64,000 nt of DNA from Glaciimonas sp. (GTDB taxonomy: Bacteria > Pseudomonadota > Gammaproteobacteria > Burkholderiales > Burkholderiaceae_D): the NCBI GenBank assembly GCA_012927625.1, contig JABBOV010000012.1:62001-126000 (forward strand), written 5' to 3'. Positions within the stretch are counted from its first letter, which is position 1. Every line of letters begins with the position of its first letter. The position numbers were made by a program, and so were the translations under genes. Below the pieces are notes generated by a model that saw only the letters and a program-made list of their open reading frames with translations, was not told the DNA's origin and made no database searches. This document shows, piece after piece, positions 1 to 9,454 of the stretch.

Positions 1-798
1 GTCGAACACGATGAACGGGGCGTTACCGCCCAACTCCAGCGACAGTTTCTTAATGTTCGATGCGCACTGTTGCATCAACAGGCGTCCGGTCGCAGTGGAA
101 CCGGTGAAGGTCAGTTTGCGTACGATGCGACTGCTGGTCAGTTCTCGCCCGATTTCGACCGGATTTCCGGTCACAATATTGAGTACGCCGTCCGGTACGC
201 CGGCCCGCTGCGCCAGCTCACCCAGCGCGAACGCGGAGTAAGGCGTCAACTCGGCCGGTTTAAGCACTACAGTACAACCAGCAGCAAGTGCCGGCGACAC
301 TTTGCGCGTGACCAACGCGCTCGGAAAATTCCACGCGGTAATCGCAGCGCACACACCGATCGGTTGCTTGATTGCCAGCAGACGTTGATCCGAGCGCGTC
401 TGTGGCAAGACGTCGCCGTACACCCGTTTCGCCTCCTCTGAAAACCATTCGACAAAAGACAGCGCATACAGTATTTCGCCCCGTGCTTCGGCCAGCGGTT
501 TGCCCTGCTCCAGCGTCATGATGAGGGCAAGGTCATCGATATTCTGTTGAATCAAATCGTACCAGCGACGCAAAATCGCACCGCGCTCTTTGCCGGTCTT
601 GGCACGCCATGCAGGCAACGCTGCCTGCGCCGCGCCGATGGCCCTTCTGGTCTCCACCTCGCCCATGGACGGTGCCGTGCCAAGCAGTGCGCCGTCAGCC
701 GGATTGGTTACTGCAAATGTCGCGCCGCTGTCGGCATCGCACCATGCACCGCCGATATATGCCTGCTGGCGAAAAAGTGTGGGATCAAGCAATTTCAT
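1..798 (-). CDS. gabD: NAD(P)-dependent succinate-semialdehyde dehydrogenase family enzyme, C-terminus cut by window edge
   Basis: Reading the minus strand from the ATG at 798 gives 266 residues without a stop up to base 1, so only the N-terminal half is here. The start MKLLDPTLFRQQAYIGG, the AWNFP motif near residue 156, the cofactor-loop FTGSTATGR near 231 and the ELGGN motif near 255-259 (general-base Glu) are typical of the ALDH superfamily, closest in feel to GabD/DavD. The catalytic Cys lies beyond the edge. Members oxidise succinate or glutarate semialdehyde to the diacid. It starts 9 bp after the HMG-CoA-lyase gene stop, so it is probably the third gene of the CaiB-lyase operon. Substrate cannot be settled from the sequence. 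Confidence 0.85.
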   Translation of the reverse strand, partial: MKLLDPTLFRQQAYIGGAWCDADSGATFAVTNPADGALLGTAPSMGEVETRRAIGAAQAALPAWRAKTGKERGAILRRWYDLIQQNIDDLALIMTLEQGKPLAEARGEILYALSFVEWFSEEAKRVYGDVLPQTRSDQRLLAIKQPIGVCAAITAWNFPSALVTRKVSPALAAGCTVVLKPAELTPYSAFALGELAQRAGVPDGVLNIVTGNPVEIGRELTSSRIVRKLTFTGSTATGRLLMQQCASNIKKLSLELGGNAPFIVFD

Positions 799-807
799 GT
801 GACAGTC

Positions 808-1749
808 CTATTGACGTTGTGCCGCTGATCTGGAATGAAGATTGGTCCGCTTTCCAGCGCGCAAGACATAGCCCGGCACCGGATGACCAATCATCGTAGG
901 CAGTTCATGTGCACACGAGAGCAACGCGTCGAGATCGACACCGGTATCAATGCCCGACGATTCCAGCATGTGCACCAAATCTTCGGTACAGATGTTGCCG
1001 CTGGCGCCGGGCGCATATGGACAGCCGCCGATACCGCCCAAAGAAGCGTCGTAACTGACGATCCCGGCTCCCAGCCCGGCCAGCACATTCGCCAGCCCCA
1101 TGCCACGGGTATTGTGGAAATGCAAAGTCGCCGGCATCTGTGGTAACGCTGCAAGATAAGCCACTGCAACTTGTTCCACTAGTCGCGGGTGCGCGGTACC
1201 GATAGTGTCTGCCAATGTGATCGAATGCATGCCTATTGCGGCATATTCTTGTGCCGCCCACAGGATGCGCTCTAGCGAAGGCTCCCCGTCAAAGGGGCAG
1301 CCAAACGCAGTGGCAATGGTGCCGTTGACGCGCATGTCGGTACCATTGAGCATTCGCATCACATGGCGAAACTGCTCCAGTGACTGCTTACACGTCATGC
1401 GCATGTTTGCCAGATTATGCGATTCACCGATCGACATCACCAGATTGATTTCGTCAATCCCGCTTTCGATAGCACGCTCGCAACCTTGCTCGTTTGGCAC
1501 CAGCGCAACATACGTCACGCCAGGCTGCCGCGTCAAACCATGTATTACTTCCTGTGCATCGCGCAGATTAGGAATCGCTTTGGGTGACACGAATGAAGTA
1601 ACTTCAATTTTTGCCAAACCAGTCTTGGCAAGCTGATTTATCAAGCGAATCTTATCTTCCGTGGCGACGAATTGCGCCTCACTTTGAAAGCCGTCGCGCA
1701 CGGCAACATCGTTAATGAAAACCCGTTTTGGTAGGGTGGCAAATGACAT
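808..1749 (-). CDS. mvaB: Hydroxymethylglutaryl-CoA lyase family protein
   Basis: 313 residues, a DRE-TIM type lyase that cleaves HMG-CoA to acetyl-CoA and acetoacetate. The expected residues are visible: Arg18-Asp19 in AVRDGFQSE, the metal-binding His210/His212 in LHFHNTRG, and the family signature GGCPYAPGASGN with the catalytic Cys at about 243. Length matches the bacterial family (about 300). The common form of the first motif is RDGLQNE, so the Phe and Ser are slight deviations. It lies 28 bp after the CoA-transferase gene and 9 bp before the semialdehyde dehydrogenase gene, so all three are probably co-transcribed. An alternative is lyase activity on a related 3-hydroxyacyl-CoA such as citramalyl-CoA. 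Confidence 0.88.
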   Translation of the reverse strand: MSFATLPKRVFINDVAVRDGFQSEAQFVATEDKIRLINQLAKTGLAKIEVTSFVSPKAIPNLRDAQEVIHGLTRQPGVTYVALVPNEQGCERAIESGIDEINLVMSIGESHNLANMRMTCKQSLEQFRHVMRMLNGTDMRVNGTIATAFGCPFDGEPSLERILWAAQEYAAIGMHSITLADTIGTAHPRLVEQVAVAYLAALPQMPATLHFHNTRGMGLANVLAGLGAGIVSYDASLGGIGGCPYAPGASGNICTEDLVHMLESSGIDTGVDLDALLSCAHELPTMIGHPVPGYVLRAGKRTNLHSRSAAQRQ

Positions 1750-1777
1750 TTTTATTATCCTTACTGGTAAGTGTCGG

Positions 1778-2989
1778 TTAAATCACGCCTTGCTGCCGTA
1801 GCACTTCAATATCGGCCGCATTACGTCCGATTGATGCAAGCACTTCTGCAGTGTGTTGGCCTAGTTCCGGGCCGACCCAGTTGGTTTGGCCCGGTGTGCC
1901 AGACAACTTCGGCACCACTCCTGGCAGATCGATCGATGCGCCGTCAGGAAGTGAAAATTTCTGGATCATTTCGCGTGCCCGATAGTGGGGGTCCTGATGG
2001 ATGTCGGCGGCGGTGTATACGCGGCTGCTCGGTACATCGGCGGCCTCCAGTACCGCCAGTACATGCGCAAGTTCATGTTGGCCGGTCCAGTCGGAAATGG
2101 CTTGATCAATCATGTCGTTTTGCGCAACCCGACCGTCGTTGCGCGCCAGATGCGGATCATTAGCCAAATCCGCCCGTCCCATGGCGTTTGCCAGTCGTTT
2201 GAAGATACTGTCACCGTTGCCGGCGATGATCACATACAGCCCATCAGCACATAAATAGGTGCTAGAAGGTGATATGCCGGGCAGGCTGGCACCTGTGCGT
2301 TCGCGCGTAAAACCGAATTCAGCGTATTCTGGAATCAGGCTTTCCATCACGCCGAATACTGCCTCATACAAGGCGATGTCAATGAATTGACCCTTACCGC
2401 CGTTGACCTTCAGATGATGCATGGCCAGCAGGGCGCCAATCACACCATACAGTGAGGCTAGCGTATCGCCGATGCTGACGCCGACGCGTACCGGCGGACG
2501 GTCTGGAAACCCGATCAGATTACGCAGGCCACCCATCGATTCGGCAATCGCAGCAAAGCCGGGGCGCTGGCTGTACGGGCCACTTTGACCGTAACCGGAA
2601 ACCCGTACCATGATCAGATTCGGGTTGATCTTGACCAGATCCTCCCACCCAAGACCCCAACCTTCCAGCGTACCTGGACGAAAATTCTCGATCACAATAT
2701 CGGCCGACTTCACCAGTTCCCGTACGATTTCCTGCCCCTGCTGGGATTTCAGGTTCAACGTGATCGATTTCTTGTTTCGGCTTTGCGAATACCACCAAAG
2801 CGAAGTGCCATCATGTAGCTTGCGCCACTTGCGCAGCGGATCGCCATCAATCGGAGATTCGATCTTGATGACTTCGGCACCGAATTGCGCCAGCAAACCA
2901 GCAGCGTAGGGCCCTGCGATCAGCGTTCCCATTTCAATTACCTTAACACCGTGGAGCGATGCTTTTTTTGACGGAGCAGAATTATTCAT
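1778..2989 (-). CDS. CaiB/BaiF (family III) CoA-transferase
   Basis: About 403 residues from the chosen ATG at 2989 (MNNSAPSKK). A longer reading from 3070 exists, but its extra 27 residues look non-coding. The N-terminal LHGVKVIEMGTLIAGPYA, the ENFRPGTLEGWGLG stretch and the IGDT motif with the probable catalytic Asp near residue 175 are typical of formyl-CoA/succinyl-CoA type transferases. These move CoA between carboxylic acids through an aspartyl-CoA intermediate. Placed before an HMG-CoA lyase, it could activate 3-hydroxy-3-methylglutarate (as mammalian SUGCT does) or a similar dicarboxylate; this is inference. No strong Shine-Dalgarno is seen. The 288-bp gap to the divergent LysR gene should hold the shared control region. 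Confidence 0.88.
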   Translation of the reverse strand: MNNSAPSKKASLHGVKVIEMGTLIAGPYAAGLLAQFGAEVIKIESPIDGDPLRKWRKLHDGTSLWWYSQSRNKKSITLNLKSQQGQEIVRELVKSADIVIENFRPGTLEGWGLGWEDLVKINPNLIMVRVSGYGQSGPYSQRPGFAAIAESMGGLRNLIGFPDRPPVRVGVSIGDTLASLYGVIGALLAMHHLKVNGGKGQFIDIALYEAVFGVMESLIPEYAEFGFTRERTGASLPGISPSSTYLCADGLYVIIAGNGDSIFKRLANAMGRADLANDPHLARNDGRVAQNDMIDQAISDWTGQHELAHVLAVLEAADVPSSRVYTAADIHQDPHYRAREMIQKFSLPDGASIDLPGVVPKLSGTPGQTNWVGPELGQHTAEVLASIGRNAADIEVLRQQGVI

Positions 2990-3277
2990 TGCAGTCGTTG
3001 TTAAAATTATTTGACGATTGAAAGCAGGAATGCAACCGAGGCGGAATAGCGAAATGCTGCGTCTCCTCAATTACATGGCAGGGCCACACAAATGTTTTTT
3101 AATTTTTATACGGCCTATCCTAGCGCCGCACCAGAGTGACACACAGCAATATATAGTGACGTTGCCATCGCGTAAAACGACGACAGCTCTGCAGCCCTTA
3201 TGTAGCTTAGGGCTCTTCGCGTACGTCTGGATCAGTGGAATGCTACAATCAGCATAACGCCATCGGAAACGCTGTCC

Positions 3278-4177
3278 ATGCGACTCGACCCTACTTCCCT
3301 GAATCTGTTTTTGAGCGTGATAGAAGAAGGCACGATTGCGGCAGCTGCGGAACGCGAGCACATTGCCGCTGCTGCTGTAAGCAAACGCCTCAGTGAGATT
3401 GAATCCATCCTCGGAACAAAATTGCTCACGCGCACCAACCGCGGCGTCGAGCCGACCAGCGCAGGCATAGCCTTATCGGCTCTGGCACGCCGGGTGCTAC
3501 ATGAACTTGACGATATTGCCGTGCAGATGCGGGAGTACGCTACAGGCATACGGGGTCAGGTCCGCATATTCGCGAACATCTCGGCGATCACGCAATTTCT
3601 ACCACGCGAAATCAGAGCTTTTCTGGCCGACTATCCGCATGTAAAGGTGCACCTTGAGGAGAAAATCAGCACCGTGATCACCAAGGCGGTTGAAGAAAAT
3701 TCTGCCGACATCGGCATCTTCACCGAAGAACCGAACGGGCGTAAACTGGAGTTGTTTCCGTATCATCGCGATCGTCTGGCCATTATCACGCCGAGAAACC
3801 ACCTGCTGGCAAGCTGCAATGCGCTGACGTTTGAGGAGACTTTGGACTTCGATTACGTTGGGCTCCACTCTGGCAGCGCGATCAACCGCCTCTTGCTAAA
3901 AAAGGCAACCGAACTGAACCGAAATATCAAACTGCGAATTCAGGTCACGAGTTATGACGCGCTGTGTCTTATGGTGGATTCTGGTTTGGGCATTGCTTTG
4001 TTGCCGGAAGCAGTTGCGCAGCAGTACGCCAGAATTCTGAGTATTTGCACTGTGCCGCTGGTAGAACCCTGGGCCGAACGAAAAATTACGATTTGCGTGC
4101 GTTCATTCGAAGCGCTTCCTGTGGCCGCTCAATTATTGGTTGGCCACTTGCGTGCGCAGGAGGGCAAGCCCGCCTGA
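3278..4177 (+). CDS. LysR-family transcriptional regulator
   Basis: 299 residues, the usual LysR length. The N-terminal winged helix-turn-helix (residues about 1-60, DPTSLNLFLSVIEEGTIAAA then AAVSKRLSEIE) is followed by a type 2 periplasmic-binding-like effector domain to about residue 292. It is divergent from the CoA-transferase/lyase/dehydrogenase operon, the usual position for its activator, so it probably senses the substrate or a CoA-ester intermediate of that pathway. The ATG at 3278 is chosen because the HTH begins straight after it. It converges on prpE, with only 17 bp between the two stop codons. Confidence 0.9.
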   Translation: MRLDPTSLNLFLSVIEEGTIAAAAEREHIAAAAVSKRLSEIESILGTKLLTRTNRGVEPTSAGIALSALARRVLHELDDIAVQMREYATGIRGQVRIFANISAITQFLPREIRAFLADYPHVKVHLEEKISTVITKAVEENSADIGIFTEEPNGRKLELFPYHRDRLAIITPRNHLLASCNALTFEETLDFDYVGLHSGSAINRLLLKKATELNRNIKLRIQVTSYDALCLMVDSGLGIALLPEAVAQQYARILSICTVPLVEPWAERKITICVRSFEALPVAAQLLVGHLRAQEGKPA

Positions 4178-4194
4178 CGCCATGCATCACCGAA

Positions 4195-6090
4195 TTAGTG
4201 CGGCGACCCCAGTGTTTCCTCGATTTGCTTAAGTGAAGTCGGGTCTTCAATCGAAGACATATCGCCCGGGTCGCGCCCTTCGCAAATAGCCTGGATCGAG
4301 CGCCGCAACAGTTTTCCGGAGCGGGTCTTTGGTAGCTGGGCAATGAAATACACACGGGCCGGGCGGGCTACTGCACCCAACTGGCGATCGACTACACCCA
4401 TGATTTCCTTTTCCAGCGCTTGCTGCGCCTGCGCTGTGTTGGCCGCTGCGGGATTTTTCAGGATCACGAAGGCAACGGCAACCTGGCCCTTGAGCTTGTC
4501 TTCGACCCCGACCACGGCAACTTCCGACACATTGGCATGACTGGAAATACTTTCTTCGATTTCCCGCGTGCCGAGCCGGTGACCGGCAACATTGATCACG
4601 TCATCAGTGCGGCCAAGGATGAAATAATAACCTTCCGCATCGCGAATGCCCCAGTCGAAGGTCGAATAGACATGTTTGCCGTTCAAAACGCTCCAGTAGG
4701 TACTGACATAACGCGCATCGTCGCCGTACACAGTCTGCATGCAGCCAGGTGGCAACGGGCCTTCGATCATGACCACGCCTTTTTCATTGGCGCCACATTC
4801 TTCGCCGGTCGTTTCATTAAACAACTTGACGTTAAATCCCGGGATCGGAACGCCAGGGCTGCCGAGCTTGGTCGGCATGTCTTCCAAACCTTTGGCGACC
4901 GATAGGATCGGCCAACCGGTTTCGGTCTGCCAGTAATTGTCGATAATGGGTACACCCAGGGCGTCCGAAATCCAGGCCGAGGTGGTTTCATCCAGCGGTT
5001 CGCCGGCCAGATACAGCGCCTTGAGCGAAGACAAGTCGTATTTCTGCATGAATTCTTGCGGCTGCTTCTTGAGCACCCGCACCGCAGTCGGGGCCGAGAA
5101 CATCCGCGTCACTTTGTATTTCTCTACGATGCTCCACCAGATACCGGCGTCCGGCAAGGTTGGCAAGCCTTCATACATGATAGTGGCCATGCCCGCGATC
5201 AGCGGACCATAAACGATATATGAGTGACCGACCACCCAGCCGATATCGGAAGTGGCAAAGTAAGTCTCACCCGGATTGCCGCAAAAAATATGCCGCATCG
5301 AAGAAGCCAGAGCAACTGCATAACCGCCGACATCGCGTTGCACGCCCTTCGGTTTGCCGGTAGTGCCAGAGGTATACAGAATATAAGACGGCTCATTCGA
5401 TTCCAGCCAAGTCACTGGCACCTGCGTATCCAGGTGTTGCGCGCGTAGCGCTGCGTAATCGACATCACGCCCTTCCACCAGGTTCATAGGAGCCAAATTA
5501 CGATTGACCAGCAGCACTTTGCCCGGTTTGTGGGCTGAAAGTGTAATCGCCTCATCCAGCAAAGGCTTATAAGGAATCGGCTTGCCGCCTCGGGAGCCGG
5601 CATCTGCAGACACGATCAGCTTGGGCTGCGCATCTTCGATCCGCGTGGCCAAGCTATGCGCTGCAAAGCCGCCGAACACGACCGAATGAATGGCGCCGAT
5701 GCGGGCACAGGCCAGCATGGCAAAAGCGGCTTCGGCGATCATCGGCATGTAAATCAGCACGCGGTCGCCCTTGCCCACGCCCAGTGTTTGCATGATGGCG
5801 GCCATGCGGCTGACTTCAGCTTGCAATTCCTTGAAGGAATAGACTTTCTCGGTTCCGGTTTCGGTCGAAATCGCGATCAGCGCGGCCTTGTCGCCTTGGG
5901 TGGCGGCCCAACGATCGACAGCGTTATGGCACAGATTGGTCTTGCCGCCAATAAACCATTGGGTGAATGGCGGTTTTGAATAATCGAGCACTTTCGAATA
6001 CGGTTGCTGCCAGTCGATCAGTTTGGCTTCGCCGTCCCAGAATGCTTGCGGTTGTTCAATCGAATTTTTATAAATATTTGCGAAATTCAT
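4195..6090 (-). CDS. prpE: Propionate--CoA ligase (propionyl-CoA synthetase)
   Basis: 631 residues from the ATG at 6090, which has a good GGAGAA ribosome site; an upstream in-frame start would add 40 residues taken from the palindromic repeat. AMP-forming acyl-CoA synthetase: the N-terminal ACAS domain carries FIGGKTNLCHNAVDRW, typical of PrpE rather than acetyl-CoA synthetase. The P-loop is YTSGTTGKPKG and the catalytic Lys lies in KTRSGKLLRRSI near the C-terminus. It activates propionate to propionyl-CoA, the entry to the methylcitrate cycle. It is the last gene of the prpBCDE array, separated from prpD by about 200 bp that hold a palindrome. A general acetyl-CoA synthetase is possible but less likely. 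Confidence 0.92.
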   Translation of the reverse strand: MNFANIYKNSIEQPQAFWDGEAKLIDWQQPYSKVLDYSKPPFTQWFIGGKTNLCHNAVDRWAATQGDKAALIAISTETGTEKVYSFKELQAEVSRMAAIMQTLGVGKGDRVLIYMPMIAEAAFAMLACARIGAIHSVVFGGFAAHSLATRIEDAQPKLIVSADAGSRGGKPIPYKPLLDEAITLSAHKPGKVLLVNRNLAPMNLVEGRDVDYAALRAQHLDTQVPVTWLESNEPSYILYTSGTTGKPKGVQRDVGGYAVALASSMRHIFCGNPGETYFATSDIGWVVGHSYIVYGPLIAGMATIMYEGLPTLPDAGIWWSIVEKYKVTRMFSAPTAVRVLKKQPQEFMQKYDLSSLKALYLAGEPLDETTSAWISDALGVPIIDNYWQTETGWPILSVAKGLEDMPTKLGSPGVPIPGFNVKLFNETTGEECGANEKGVVMIEGPLPPGCMQTVYGDDARYVSTYWSVLNGKHVYSTFDWGIRDAEGYYFILGRTDDVINVAGHRLGTREIEESISSHANVSEVAVVGVEDKLKGQVAVAFVILKNPAAANTAQAQQALEKEIMGVVDRQLGAVARPARVYFIAQLPKTRSGKLLRRSIQAICEGRDPGDMSSIEDPTSLKQIEETLGSPH

Positions 6091-6133
6091 GTCTTCTCCG
6101 GTGCCTAAAAGTGAATTTTTTGCATAGTTCGTA

Positions 6134-6189
6134 AGTAGTGCAGGCCTCTGTGCCTGCAACCAGAGGCAGGCACAGAGGCCTGCACTACT
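6134..6189. repeat. Long perfect inverted repeat in the prpD-prpE spacer (copy 1)
   Basis: Two 24-bp arms, 6134-6157 and 6166-6189, are exact reverse complements around an 8-bp loop. The arm core reads GTGCAGGCCTCTGTGCCTGC. A diverged second copy lies at 9384-9434 in the prpB-prpC spacer, where several arm changes are matched on both sides. There is no T-run after it on the minus strand, so it is not a plain intrinsic terminator. Confidence 0.9.
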
Positions 6190-6292
6190 GAAGTATTTTG
6201 CACAAGCCAAAGGTAAAAAAACGCGGCACCAAGTGAATGTGGCCGCGTTTTATATAACTGCATCTGCTATCGAAGGGAATCAGCTTAGTGAA

Positions 6293-7744
6293 TCAGATCA
6301 CGTAAAGATCAACGTATTCATGCACCGGCATCGCTTCCAGTGTGGCCTGGTCGAGCGAAATGTCGAGAATGGTTTTTTGTTGCTTGGCGGGAAATTGGCG
6401 TGCCAGGTTGGTCTTGAACTTGGCCTCCAGCAACGGAATACCATCGGTGCGGCGGCGTGCATGACCGATTGGATATTCAACGACGACTTCAGCAAACTTG
6501 CTGCCGTCATTGAATTCGACCGTCAAGGCATTGGCAATCGAACGTTTCGCAGGATCATGATAATCGGCGGTGAAAGCGGGATCTTCAACGCAGACGATCT
6601 TGTCGCGCAACGTGTCGATGCGTGGATCGGCGGCGACCTTGTCTTCATAGTCGGATGCAGTCAGGCGACCGAAAATCATCGGCATGGCAACCATGTACTG
6701 GATGCAATGATCGCGATCGGCAGGGTTATCCAACGGGCCTTTCTTGTCGATAATGCGGATGCAGGCTTCGTGGGTGCGGATTGTGACCTTCTTGATATCC
6801 TCAACCGATTTGCCGGCGGCCTTCAGTTGCGCGTGTAATGTCATGCCGGCTTCAACTGCGGTTTGCGAGTGAAACTCGGCCGGGAACGAAATCTTGAACA
6901 GCACGTTTTCCATCACGTAGGAACCGTATGGGCGCTGAAATTTGAACTTGTTGCCTTTGAACAGCACATCGTAGAAACCCCAGGTCTTGGCCGACAGTAC
7001 CGATGGATAACCCATTTCGCCGGTTTTTGCCATCAATGCCAAGCGTACCGCACGCGATGTCGCGTCTCCTGCAGCCCATGATTTGCGGGAGCCGGTGTTG
7101 GGCGAATGACGATAGGTGCGCAGTGACTGACCATCGACCCATGCCAGCGATACTGCATTGAGGATTTCGTCGCGGGACAAGCCCATCATCTCAGACACCA
7201 CTGCAGTCGAAGCAACCTTAACCAGGACAACGTGATCGAGGCCAACTTTGTTGAAGGAATTTTCGAGCGCGATACAACCTTGGATTTCATGCGCCTTGAT
7301 CAGGCCGGTCAAGACTGATTTCATGGTCAGCGGTTTCTTGCCGGCCGCAACCGCATTGCGTGAAAGCCAATCGGCCGTTGCCAGAATGCCGCCCAAATTA
7401 TCCGATGGGTGACCCCATTCAGCAGCCAGCCAGGTGTCATTGAAGTCGAGCCAGCGAATCATCGCACCGATGTTGAACGCGGCTTGCACCGGATCGAGCT
7501 GGAATTGGGTACCCGGAACCTTGGCCCCGTTCGGCACCATGGTGCCTGGCACAATCGGGCCCATGAGTTTTTTGCAGGCAGGATATTCGAGTGCTTCGAG
7601 GCCGCAGCCGAGCGTATCGATCAGACAGTTGCGGGCTGTGGTGTAGGCCACGCTGGATTCGATCTTGTAGTGCATTACGTAATCGACGATGTCGATTATT
7701 TCCTGGTCGAACTCGGTACGCACGTTTGAAATATGAGCAGACAT
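6293..7744 (-). CDS. prpD: 2-methylcitrate dehydratase (MmgE/PrpD family)
   Basis: 483 residues from the ATG at 7744, preceded by AGGAA; this equals the length I know for enterobacterial PrpD. The residues before this ATG in the longer frame look like spacer. The MmgE/PrpD fold covers the whole protein: [18 protein letters not shown] near 45-60, then the [20 protein letters not shown] region near 100, which is typical of true PrpD. It dehydrates 2-methylcitrate to 2-methylaconitate in the cytoplasm. No acnD/prpF pair was seen, so this locus uses the PrpD route. A lipoprotein gene separates it from prpC. Confidence 0.93.
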   Translation of the reverse strand: MSAHISNVRTEFDQEIIDIVDYVMHYKIESSVAYTTARNCLIDTLGCGLEALEYPACKKLMGPIVPGTMVPNGAKVPGTQFQLDPVQAAFNIGAMIRWLDFNDTWLAAEWGHPSDNLGGILATADWLSRNAVAAGKKPLTMKSVLTGLIKAHEIQGCIALENSFNKVGLDHVVLVKVASTAVVSEMMGLSRDEILNAVSLAWVDGQSLRTYRHSPNTGSRKSWAAGDATSRAVRLALMAKTGEMGYPSVLSAKTWGFYDVLFKGNKFKFQRPYGSYVMENVLFKISFPAEFHSQTAVEAGMTLHAQLKAAGKSVEDIKKVTIRTHEACIRIIDKKGPLDNPADRDHCIQYMVAMPMIFGRLTASDYEDKVAADPRIDTLRDKIVCVEDPAFTADYHDPAKRSIANALTVEFNDGSKFAEVVVEYPIGHARRRTDGIPLLEAKFKTNLARQFPAKQQKTILDISLDQATLEAMPVHEYVDLYVI

Positions 7745-7766
7745 TGAGATTCCTGTTTTTAAAAAA

Positions 7767-8162
7767 TTAGCGGGTTTTACATTCATTGGCAAGCTGCTGG
7801 CCTGCCTTGGCATTCAACAGCATGGATTTGGCTGGAATTTGAATCCAGACATGGCCGCTGGCGGCATCTTCATAGCGCAGCGCACCGGTGGAAGTTGTAA
7901 CCGCTCGCAGCGGATACGAACGCCCTTTCCAAGCCACATTGATCGCATCAGGATGCTGCGGGTCGGCACTTACGTCGACTTGATTGCCTAGTTCACAACG
8001 AAAATTGCCAGCGATTAAAGCTGTTTTGGCAGACGCCGGCGATTGCAGCATCGGGATTGCAGCCAATGGCATTGGCTGGGTTTCCGATAACGGCACCTTG
8101 GATGCACAAGAGGCCAGCAAGGCAGTGAAAATCAGGGTGGATGTCAGTCTCAGGGCAATCAT
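7767..8162 (-). CDS. Small lipoprotein resembling MliC-type lysozyme inhibitors
   Basis: 131 residues. A lipoprotein signal peptide ends in the lipobox LLAS-Cys19. After a Pro/Ala-rich linker, a small domain runs from about 52 to 130 with Cys56 (NFRCELGN) and Cys128 (ANECKTR). Between them lie [11 protein letters not shown] and [10 protein letters not shown]. This pattern (Y/F-x-C near the start, a Ser/Thr-x-x-Gly-x-x-Tyr segment and a C-terminal Cys) is like the MliC fold that inhibits c-type lysozyme. The family call comes from pattern recognition and is uncertain. The gene sits between prpC and prpD in the same direction with short gaps (22 and 37 bp), where the classic operon has no such gene. 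Confidence 0.6.
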   Translation of the reverse strand: MIALRLTSTLIFTALLASCASKVPLSETQPMPLAAIPMLQSPASAKTALIAGNFRCELGNQVDVSADPQHPDAINVAWKGRSYPLRAVTTSTGALRYEDAASGHVWIQIPAKSMLLNAKAGQQLANECKTR

Positions 8163-8199
8163 AATTTTCTCCAGTACCGATACGCGTTGGCCGGATTGG

Positions 8200-9351
8200 C
8201 TAGCGTTTGCCGATTGGTACGAATTTTAAATCGTCTGGGCCGACATAATTTGCGGAAGGACGAATAATTTTGTTATCGATGCGTTGTTCGATAATGTGCG
8301 CAGCCCAGCCGGAGGTGCGGGCAATCACGAACAACGGCGTAAACATTGCGGTCGGCACTCCCATCATGTGATACGACACGGCCGAAAACCAGTCCAGGTT
8401 TGGAAACATTTTTTTAATGTCCCACATCACCGTTTCCAGACGTTCGGCAATGTCGAACATCGCCGTCGAACCGGCCTCGGTAGACAAATTGTGCGCCACT
8501 TCCTTGATTACCTTGTTACGCGGGTCGGACACGGTATACACCGGATGCCCGAAACCGATCACGACTTCCTTGTTTTCAACGCGTTTTTTGATGTCGGCTT
8601 CGGCTTCGTCTGGATTATCGTAACGCTTCTGAATTTCGAACGCGGCCTCATTCGCCCCGCCGTGCTTCGGGCCGCGCAAGGCGCCGATCGCACCAGTGAT
8701 GGCAGAGTGAATATCGGAACCGGTGCCGGCAATGACGCGGCTGGTGAAAGTCGACGCATTGAATTCATGTTCGGCATACAGGATCAGCGAAGTGTGCATC
8801 GCCTTTTCCCATGCAGCGGACGGCTTCACGCCATGCAGCAGATGCAGGAAATGGCCGCCGATGGAATCATCATCGGTTTCAACTTCGATCCGTTTGCCAT
8901 TGGTGCTGAAGTGATACCAGTACAGCAACATGGAACCGAATGACGCCATCAGACGGTCGGCAATGTCGCGCGCACCTGGGATGTTGTGGTCATCTTTTTC
9001 TGGCAATGTGCAGCCGAGTACGGAAATACCAGTGCGCATCACGTCCATCGGGTGCGATGCGGCAGGCAGCGCTTCCAGCGCAGCCTTGACGCTGGCAGGC
9101 AGGCCGCGCAAGGATTTCAGCTTGGCTTTGTAGCCTTTCAGCTCGGCTGCGGTAGGCAGTTTGCCGTGTACCAGCAGATAGGCGATTTCTTCGAATTCGC
9201 AGGTATCGGCGATATCCAGAATGTCATAGCCGCGGTAGTGCAGATCGTTGCCGGTCTTGCCGACGGAACACAGCGCAGTGTTACCTGCAGTGACGCCGGA
9301 CAGCGCAACAGATTTTTTTGGTTTGAAAGCAACTGCTTGTGATTCATTCAT
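8200..9351 (-). CDS. prpC: 2-methylcitrate synthase
   Basis: 383 residues, the usual length for the short type II citrate synthase-like PrpC. Catalytic residues are visible: His230 in GPKHGGANE, His269 in GFGHPVY and the Asp in NLDWFSAV. The phrase [10 protein letters not shown] near 40-48 is typical of PrpC. It condenses propionyl-CoA with oxaloacetate. The AGGAG ribosome site lies about 9 bp before the ATG at 9351. It follows prpB after a 103-bp spacer that carries the second palindrome copy. A citrate synthase side activity is normal for the family. Confidence 0.95.
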   Translation of the reverse strand: MNESQAVAFKPKKSVALSGVTAGNTALCSVGKTGNDLHYRGYDILDIADTCEFEEIAYLLVHGKLPTAAELKGYKAKLKSLRGLPASVKAALEALPAASHPMDVMRTGISVLGCTLPEKDDHNIPGARDIADRLMASFGSMLLYWYHFSTNGKRIEVETDDDSIGGHFLHLLHGVKPSAAWEKAMHTSLILYAEHEFNASTFTSRVIAGTGSDIHSAITGAIGALRGPKHGGANEAAFEIQKRYDNPDEAEADIKKRVENKEVVIGFGHPVYTVSDPRNKVIKEVAHNLSTEAGSTAMFDIAERLETVMWDIKKMFPNLDWFSAVSYHMMGVPTAMFTPLFVIARTSGWAAHIIEQRIDNKIIRPSANYVGPDDLKFVPIGKR

Positions 9352-9383
9352 TTTTTTAGTCTCCTAACGAAAAAGAATCAGTG

Positions 9384-9434
9384 TAGTGCAGGTCTCTACT
9401 CCTGCAACCGATGCAGGAGTAGAAACCTGCACTA
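9384..9434. repeat. Inverted repeat in the prpB-prpC spacer (copy 2)
   Basis: Arms 9384-9406 and 9412-9434 (23 bp) pair with one mismatch. They share the core GTGCAGG-CTCT-CCTGCAACC and the flank ACTACTGAA with the copy at 6134-6189. The three variable positions GTG/CAC in copy 1 are ACT/AGT here, changed on both arms so that pairing is kept. Confidence 0.9.
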
Positions 9435-9454
9435 CTGAAAAATACGCAAATATC

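Noticed and set aside
6233-6838. 201-codon open frame on the plus strand over prpD
   Set aside because: It is antisense to a clear prpD and its translation has no family features.
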